Shown here one piece after another: positions 59,843 to 64,000 of a stretch of DNA of 64,000 nt. The notes beneath the pieces were generated by a model. The model saw only the letters and a program-made list of their open reading frames with translations. It was not told the origin of the DNA and did not search any database. Within the stretch, counting starts at the first letter, position 1. Each line of letters opens with the position of its first letter. Position numbers and translations under genes: made by a program. The stretch comes from Thalassospira lohafexi (lineage in GTDB: Bacteria > Pseudomonadota > Alphaproteobacteria > Rhodospirillales > Thalassospiraceae), in contig NZ_NXGX01000002.1 of assembly GCF_002844275.1 (NCBI RefSeq), forward strand, positions 605,979 to 669,978, read 5' to 3'.

Positions 59843-60832
59843 TTAGATGGTTTTCACAACCACCTTGCGCGCGGCCTGTGTTGTCAACCGGTTGCGCAGC
59901 GCCCTGCCAAACAGCGATGATTCAATTTCAAACTCATCGCCATCCTGTGTCGTCACACCATCGGCAAAGGAAAGCGTTGCCGTGCCAAAGAAATGCGCAT
60001 GCACGTCACCGGGGCGGCAGAACAGATCATATTTGAAATGATGATATTCAAGGTTGGCCAGCGTATGGGACATATTGTCTTCACCGCTCAAAAACGGTTT
60101 TTCCCAGATCACCTTGCCATCGCGATAAAGGCGCGATGTGCCCTCAACATGGCTTGGCAAATCGCCCAAAAGCAATTCCGGGCCCATGGAGCACGCACGC
60201 AGTTTGGAGTGCGCCAGATACAGGTAATTCTGGCGTTCGGTCACATGATCGGAAAACTCGTTGCCAATGGCAAAGCCGATCCGCACCGGATTGCCATCCG
60301 GGTCAATCACGTAAACCGCGGCAATTTCGGGTTCTTCGCTGCCATCAAGGGCAAAGGACGGGCTTGGCATATCCGCCCCCGGACTGGCAACGATCGAACC
60401 ATCACCCTTATAAAACCATTCGGGCTGAACGCCGGTTTCACCGGCTTTCGGTTTGCCGCCCTCAACCCCCATGCGAAACATCTTCATGGAATCGGTTTCA
60501 TCGGCCGCCTTATTGCCCGATGTATGCATGTTGGCCCGGGCCGAGGCCGAGCCAAGATGGGTCAGGCCGGTGCCGGTGACCAGAAAATGCGCCGGATCGG
60601 CATGGGTGATCGGCGGCAAAAGACGCCCGCTTTTGGCGACCTCGTCATAACTGATGCGGTCTTCGCCCATGCGCGACTTGGCCGCCGCAATCATGGTGGT
60701 ACCTTCCTTGATCGCGATTTCGGCCAGTTTCCGGGTCGAAGAAACCCCGGTCAGCACCAAAAGCGTCTCGGCATCTTCAACAACGGCAACATGCTGCGCG
60801 CCGGAGGTCTCTTTAAATTGAACCAGTCTCAT
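59843..60832 (-). CDS. AraD1/GguC family protein (sugar-acid metabolism)
   Basis: 329 residues of the fumarylacetoacetate hydrolase-like superfamily, resembling the AraD1/GguC group found with pentose or sugar-acid genes. Key segments: VTGTGLTHLGSASARANMH, GEEPEIAAVYVIDPDGNPVRIGFAIGNEFSDHVTE (metal-binding acidic cluster) and HFFGTATLSFADGV. Exact substrate unknown. It lies 69 bases downstream of the SDR gene on the same strand; both fit a non-phosphorylative sugar-acid route. Confidence 0.8.
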   Translation of the reverse strand: MRLVQFKETSGAQHVAVVEDAETLLVLTGVSSTRKLAEIAIKEGTTMIAAAKSRMGEDRISYDEVAKSGRLLPPITHADPAHFLVTGTGLTHLGSASARANMHTSGNKAADETDSMKMFRMGVEGGKPKAGETGVQPEWFYKGDGSIVASPGADMPSPSFALDGSEEPEIAAVYVIDPDGNPVRIGFAIGNEFSDHVTERQNYLYLAHSKLRACSMGPELLLGDLPSHVEGTSRLYRDGKVIWEKPFLSGEDNMSHTLANLEYHHFKYDLFCRPGDVHAHFFGTATLSFADGVTTQDGDEFEIESSLFGRALRNRLTTQAARKVVVKTI

Positions 60833-60901
60833 GAAATGCGTCCTGATATCCTGATATAAGTCTGTCTTATGCGGGAATTATCGTTGTGCGTTTGCCGGGG
60901 A

Positions 60902-61675
60902 TCAGACCCAGCCCCCATCAACGATAAAGTTCTGGGCGGTGACCATCCGGCTTTCATCGGACGTCAGGAAAAGCGCCATGCGCGCGATATCCTGCGGCAT
61001 CACCTTGTTCTTAAGGCACTGACGCTCGTCAATCTCGCGCTCGGCGGCTTCATCAACCCAAAGGTCAAGCTGGCGCTGCGTCATGACCCAGCCGGGCACA
61101 AGCGTATTGACCCGGATGTGATCCTTGCCAAGGTCGCGCGCCATGCCGCGTGTCATGCCATGCGTTGCCGCCTTTGCCGTGGTGTAGCCGGGCATGCCGC
61201 CCTGCCCCATCATCCAGCTGACCGACCCGAAATTGACAATAGCACCCCCACCGGCCTTTTGCATCATGGGTGCGACGGCCTGAATGGCAAAGAACGACGG
61301 GCGAATGTTGATCGCCTGGCGTTCATCCCAATATTCCGGTGTCACGTCCTGCCATTTATGGCGGGTGTCATTGGCGGCATTATTCAGCAACGCGGTGATC
61401 GGGCCATTAAGCTCGGCCGCCTTGGCGATGGCGGCCTGAAGCGCGGCAATGTCGGTCAAATCGCATGTGATGAAAACCGGTTTGTTGCGCGCCGTCTTGC
61501 CAAGTTTCTCGACCAGTTCATTGCCGGCATCTTCGATGATGTCGACAAAGGCGACCTTGGCCCCCTGCTCGACAAAGGCCGTGACGATGGCCTCCCCAAT
61601 GCCCGAAGCACCGCCGGTGATGAATACTGATTTGTCTTCAAGGCTTGTGTAGTGTGTCGGTTTGCGATCAGACAT
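60902..61675 (-). CDS. SDR oxidoreductase (sugar/aldose dehydrogenase-like)
   Basis: 257 residues; Rossmann motif TGGASGIGEAIVTAF, active-site S...Y/K in GSVSWMMGQGGMPGYTTAKAA and the C-terminal FIVDGGWV. Similar to the L-arabinose/D-xylose 1-dehydrogenase type. Probably oxidises an aldose or its relative to a lactone. ATG 61675 is preferred. The upstream gap holds an operator-like repeat. First gene of the SDR-AraD1 operon, divergent from the FadR-type regulator. Confidence 0.85.
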   Translation of the reverse strand: MSDRKPTHYTSLEDKSVFITGGASGIGEAIVTAFVEQGAKVAFVDIIEDAGNELVEKLGKTARNKPVFITCDLTDIAALQAAIAKAAELNGPITALLNNAANDTRHKWQDVTPEYWDERQAINIRPSFFAIQAVAPMMQKAGGGAIVNFGSVSWMMGQGGMPGYTTAKAATHGMTRGMARDLGKDHIRVNTLVPGWVMTQRQLDLWVDEAAEREIDERQCLKNKVMPQDIARMALFLTSDESRMVTAQNFIVDGGWV

Positions 61676-61726
61676 GATCGTTCCGTCTCCCATATTCTGG
61701 TCTATTGTTCTCTATTCGGTGGTCAA

Positions 61727-61747
61727 ACATACAGGGACTCCGTATGT
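61727..61747. promoter_or_regulatory. candidate operator of the SDR-AraD1 operon
   Basis: ACATAC-9-GTATGT, perfect 6-bp arms, 52 bases before the SDR start. A likely site for the FadR/GntR regulator at 62310 or another protein. Confidence 0.4.
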
Positions 61748-61936
61748 CAGACATCCGCAATCTCATACCAAAACTGGCAGAATCTGCATCAAGGGGCCGA
61801 TGGCGCAGCGCAGCGGGGAAATTTTTCCTCAAGCATGAATATGCCCTGTCACACAGGGGGATCACCGCCCTTTTCAGGTGCCAGAGATCTCAATCCCTTG
61901 TGTCCACATGATGCTTCCTCCTGACAATCTTGTTTT

Positions 61937-62019
61937 GGGTCAGGGTCTATTAATTTGGCCCAAAGGACGCCCCGAAGGGGTGCGGCGGCCCGTCCAATCA
62001 AATTAATAGACCCTGACCC
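61937..62019. mobile_element. 83-bp element with perfect 21-bp terminal inverted repeats
   Basis: Left arm GGGTCAGGGTCTATTAATTT then G (61937-61957); right arm its exact reverse complement (61999-62019). The 41-base middle has inner complementary parts (GGACG/CGTCC; CCCC-GAA-GGGG), so the whole folds into one long hairpin. No ORF. Its ends resemble those of the 265-bp element at 63440. Fits a MITE or REP-type element. The rest of 61694-62309 shows no gene. Confidence 0.7.
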
Positions 62020-62231
62020 TTATTCTTCATACAATAACATTAATGATCAGGATATCAGGCCCTGTCAAGCGTCAAACAGGTGAAGTCGTGCCTTTCGATC
62101 TTGGCAACTGTGGTTTATAACACATCACCTTTGCACGAAGGATTACATCGCACCGCACAAGTCCCCTGAAATAATTATATGCTTTGCAGCACAAGGGATT
62201 AAGCTGCCTAGATAAGTTGCTCTAAAAATTA

Positions 62232-62248
62232 ATTCATATTATATGAAT
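62232..62248. promoter_or_regulatory. palindrome before FadR-type gene
   Basis: ATTCATA-TTA-TATGAAT, a perfect 17-bp palindrome, 62 bases before the start codon. Possibly the gene's own operator. Confidence 0.4.
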
Positions 62249-62309
62249 AATATCAGCGCGGGCTTTTCGCCGTTTTCGTATTTAACAAGGCCGTGCCGGA
62301 GGGAATTTA

Positions 62310-63059
62310 ATGTCGTCTACTATGTCGAGAACTTATGCCAAACGCAGCCTGCACAGCATTGTTGCGCATGATCTTGGAATGCGCATCGTTTCTGGCAAAC
62401 TGGTCCCGGGGGATGTCCTGCCGACCGAGGCGGCTTTAAGTGAATCCCTCGACGTCTCGCGCACCGCCCTTCGCGAAGCCATTAAAATCCTCTCGGCCAA
62501 GGGACTGATCGAATCACGCCCCAAAACCGGCACGCGCGTCAAACCGCGCACCAGCTGGAACCTGCTTGATCCCGATGTGCTGTCATGGCACTTCCCCGAT
62601 CCGGACCCGGCGTTTCTCTATAGCCTTCTGGAAACCCGCCTGATTATCGAACCCAATACCGCCGCCATGGCCGCCATCCGTGCGACCCCGGAACAGATCA
62701 AGCATCTGGAAACCGCCTATTTCGAAATGGAAAAGGCCGAACCGGGGACCGAGGCTGTCTATATGACCGACCTTGTCTTCCATCAGGGCATTCTGGATGC
62801 GTCGGGCAATGATTTCATGAAATCGTTTGGCATGCTGATTGAAACCGCCCTGATCGGCTCGTTCCGCCTGTCGTCCGGCGGGCCCAAGGCGCACGTTAAA
62901 TCGCTTCCCGATCATCACGCGGTCTATGCCGCCATCAGCCAGCGCGACCCGGAAGAGGCGCGCGCCAAAATGCACGGCCTGCTCCGCCGCACCATGCGCC
63001 AGCTCCGTCAGGAACTCGGCATGGAAGCCGAACATGACTGGGACGTCATCGGGCTGTAA
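62310..63059 (+). CDS. GntR-family (FadR-type) regulator
   Basis: 249 residues: winged HTH (LVPGDVLPTEAALSESLDVSRTALREAIKILSAKGLIESRPKTGTRV) and FCD effector domain (ETRLIIEPNTAAMAA to DHHAVYAAISQRDPEEARAKMHGLL) with the metal-binding His/Asp pattern (DLVFHQGILDA). Strong GGAGGG site before ATG 62310. Likely controls the divergent SDR-AraD1 operon. Ligand unknown, plausibly a sugar acid. Confidence 0.88.
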   Translation: MSSTMSRTYAKRSLHSIVAHDLGMRIVSGKLVPGDVLPTEAALSESLDVSRTALREAIKILSAKGLIESRPKTGTRVKPRTSWNLLDPDVLSWHFPDPDPAFLYSLLETRLIIEPNTAAMAAIRATPEQIKHLETAYFEMEKAEPGTEAVYMTDLVFHQGILDASGNDFMKSFGMLIETALIGSFRLSSGGPKAHVKSLPDHHAVYAAISQRDPEEARAKMHGLLRRTMRQLRQELGMEAEHDWDVIGL

Positions 63060-63326
63060 GCCTCTCTCAACGGTTCTTCTGGCGTCTGGCGGGCCCAACA
63101 GCCCGTCCAGACCGGATCAGCGGATCAACCGATCAGCCGATCAGAAGACCGCGCAGCCGATAGCTCCGCCCTATCGCAAGACCGGACCGCCCCCAGCCTG
63201 ACACCTCGGCGGGTCGCACGCGTACAGAACGAGCCGAGCCGCATCGCTCCCTGTCTCATCGCGTCGCATCCCGTCGCCCCTCGTCTCATCTCATCCCATC
63301 ACATCCCCTGACGTGAAACGTCGCAC
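63060..63326. other. intergenic, simple repeats
   Basis: No gene seen. From about 63230 to 63310 the DNA is a degenerate run of TCATCGCG/TCGCATCCC/CTCATC-type units with no clear coding potential. Confidence 0.4.
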
Positions 63327-63350
63327 AACCGGCCCTTTGGCCGGTTTTCT
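63327..63350 (+). terminator. terminator before broken gene
   Basis: Stem AACCGGCC / GGCCGGTT with a CTTT loop, followed by TTCTTC. It lies 267 bases past the FadR-type gene stop and 21 bases before the next start. Confidence 0.7.
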
Positions 63351-63370
63351 TCATTTTAACGGAGAATGTG

Positions 63371-63976
63371 ATGAAACACCTCATGATCGCGCTTGGCGCG
63401 CTGTTTGTTTTTGCGCTGGGCACACAGTCCGCAAAAGCCAGGGTCAGGACCTCTTCATTTGGTTGAAATGGTCAATCAGATTTGTGCGGATACGCGAAGC
63501 AAAACTGCAGGAAGATATATATCTTTCAAGGCTTTGCGACAAAGTAGCCCGTGCAAATCCGATTGATCCGAAGGACAGCCGTTATATGTGCCAACTCCCG
63601 CGTTAAATCCCTTGTTCGGGATTCCGGCCCGTTCTGCGGGCTTTTCCTTGGATTTGGCAAATATAACGACTGCCATTCCAATCAAATGAAAAGGTCCTGC
63701 CCCTACCTCAAGAAGGATTACTGCAGCAATCAAGAATACTACACCAATTCCGGTGCCAATAACGGCAGCAAGTACCGGCACCTTCATTGCGGCAAGACCT
63801 TCCTGACCTACAGTGCCAGTTCCGGCAAACACTATAACTTTGTCGTCGGCGACGCGCTCAAGACCGGAACGGCGGGCAGTGCCTGCTCCAAAGCCGATGA
63901 GCAATCGGCCGATGCGCTGAAAGACATCATCGCCGAGGTTTGCACCGACGACAGCAAAACCTGCACCGGCTGCTGA
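63371..63976 (+). pseudogene. secreted Cys-rich protein gene interrupted by an inverted-repeat element
   Basis: The start, with GGAG eight bases upstream, encodes a signal peptide (MKHLMIALGALFVFALG, cut near SAKA). Translation then runs into the inserted element and stops at its left arm. In the same frame after the element, from 63707, comes KKDYCSNQEYYTNSG and a 90-residue tail with six Cys ending TDDSKTCTGC. Without the element the frame would be continuous. Protein family not recognised; small secreted. Confidence 0.7.
63440..63704. mobile_element. 265-bp MITE-like element with ~28-bp inverted ends
   Basis: Left arm 63440-63467 (AGGGTCAGGACCTCTTCATT then TGGTTGAA); right arm 63676-63704, whose reverse complement matches at about 24 of 28 positions. 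The middle includes a hairpin GCCCG-TTCTG-CGGGC followed by TTTT near 63630-63650. No complete transposase; probably moved by a related element elsewhere. The ends begin GGGTCAGG like those of the element at 61937. Confidence 0.65.
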
Positions 63977-64000
63977 TTAGAACCGCAAAACGCAGGGCGG

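Noticed and set aside
61741..61911. Short open frame in the SDR-FadR gap
   Set aside because: It starts inside a candidate operator, has no ribosome site, and its composition does not look coding.
63476..63904. Minus-strand frame across the MITE-like element
   Set aside because: It spans both the element and host sequence, which argues against a real gene.
1..64000. tRNA, rRNA and CRISPR arrays
   Set aside because: No tRNA cloverleaf-like segment, rRNA stretch or regularly spaced repeats were noticed.

Overview
The window looks like the chromosome of a marine, aerobic alphaproteobacterium of the Rhodospirillales, most like Thalassospira. This is an inference from gene content: a pca/pob aromatic-acid pathway with a PcaQ-type regulator, three TRAP transporters, a DUF3126 protein, tandem PAS_5-type proteins and a moderately high G+C background. 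No rRNA, tRNA or CRISPR array was seen. Most genes sit in compact operons with clear Shine-Dalgarno sites. A few low-G+C patches (about 23.3-24.0, 45.5-48.2, 50.6-51.3 and 58.7-59.7 kb) look acquired.

Layout. 1-6 kb: a glutamine-synthetase-family gene cut by the left edge, a DctPQM TRAP operon and a divergent RpiR regulator with two matching operators. 6-18.4 kb: protocatechuate catabolism, pcaDCHG-IJF and pcaB, divergent pcaQ, a second TRAP operon and a PobR-like AraC regulator. 18.4-21.7 kb: a host-attachment-type protein and a NitT/TauT-type ABC importer. 22-25 kb: a flavoprotein, a low-G+C GIY-YIG gene, a small secreted protein and a methyltransferase. 25-28 kb: an MFS exporter, MarR regulator and siderophore-interacting reductase under a double MarR-like operator. 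28-31.8 kb: a membrane protein, formaldehyde dehydrogenase, DUF3126 and a glutathione transferase. 31.8-37.4 kb: a TAXI-type TRAP transporter fused with AtuA-type genes, and a divergent LysR. 37.6-41.5 kb: hpt, two small envelope-type proteins, pobA and a periplasmic binding protein. 41.8-50 kb: a probable glucosylglycerate module (phosphatase, glycosyltransferase, GH13 phosphorylase), with three tandem PAS proteins and two unrecognised exported proteins built from a repeated two-cysteine module in between. 50-58.5 kb: a cupin, a ThDP enzyme with an IclR regulator, GNAT/XRE and AraC/MFS pairs, and a DJ-1/PfpI protein. 58.7-64 kb: an HNH protein, an AraD1-family/SDR sugar-acid operon with a FadR-type regulator, two inverted-repeat mobile elements, and a secreted-protein gene broken by one of them.

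How the genes work together. PobA makes protocatechuate from 4-hydroxybenzoate. PcaHG opens the ring, and PcaB, C, D, IJ and F carry it to succinyl-CoA and acetyl-CoA. The same spaced inverted repeat (GTTATGYA, 20 bases, TRCATAAC) lies in the pcaD-pcaQ gap and again before the second TRAP operon, so that transporter is probably the uptake arm of the PcaQ regulon. The strongest candidates for something undescribed are this PcaQ-TRAP link, the four-module exported protein pair at 45.6-48.1 kb, and the inverted-repeat elements around the low-G+C nuclease genes and the broken gene near the right edge.
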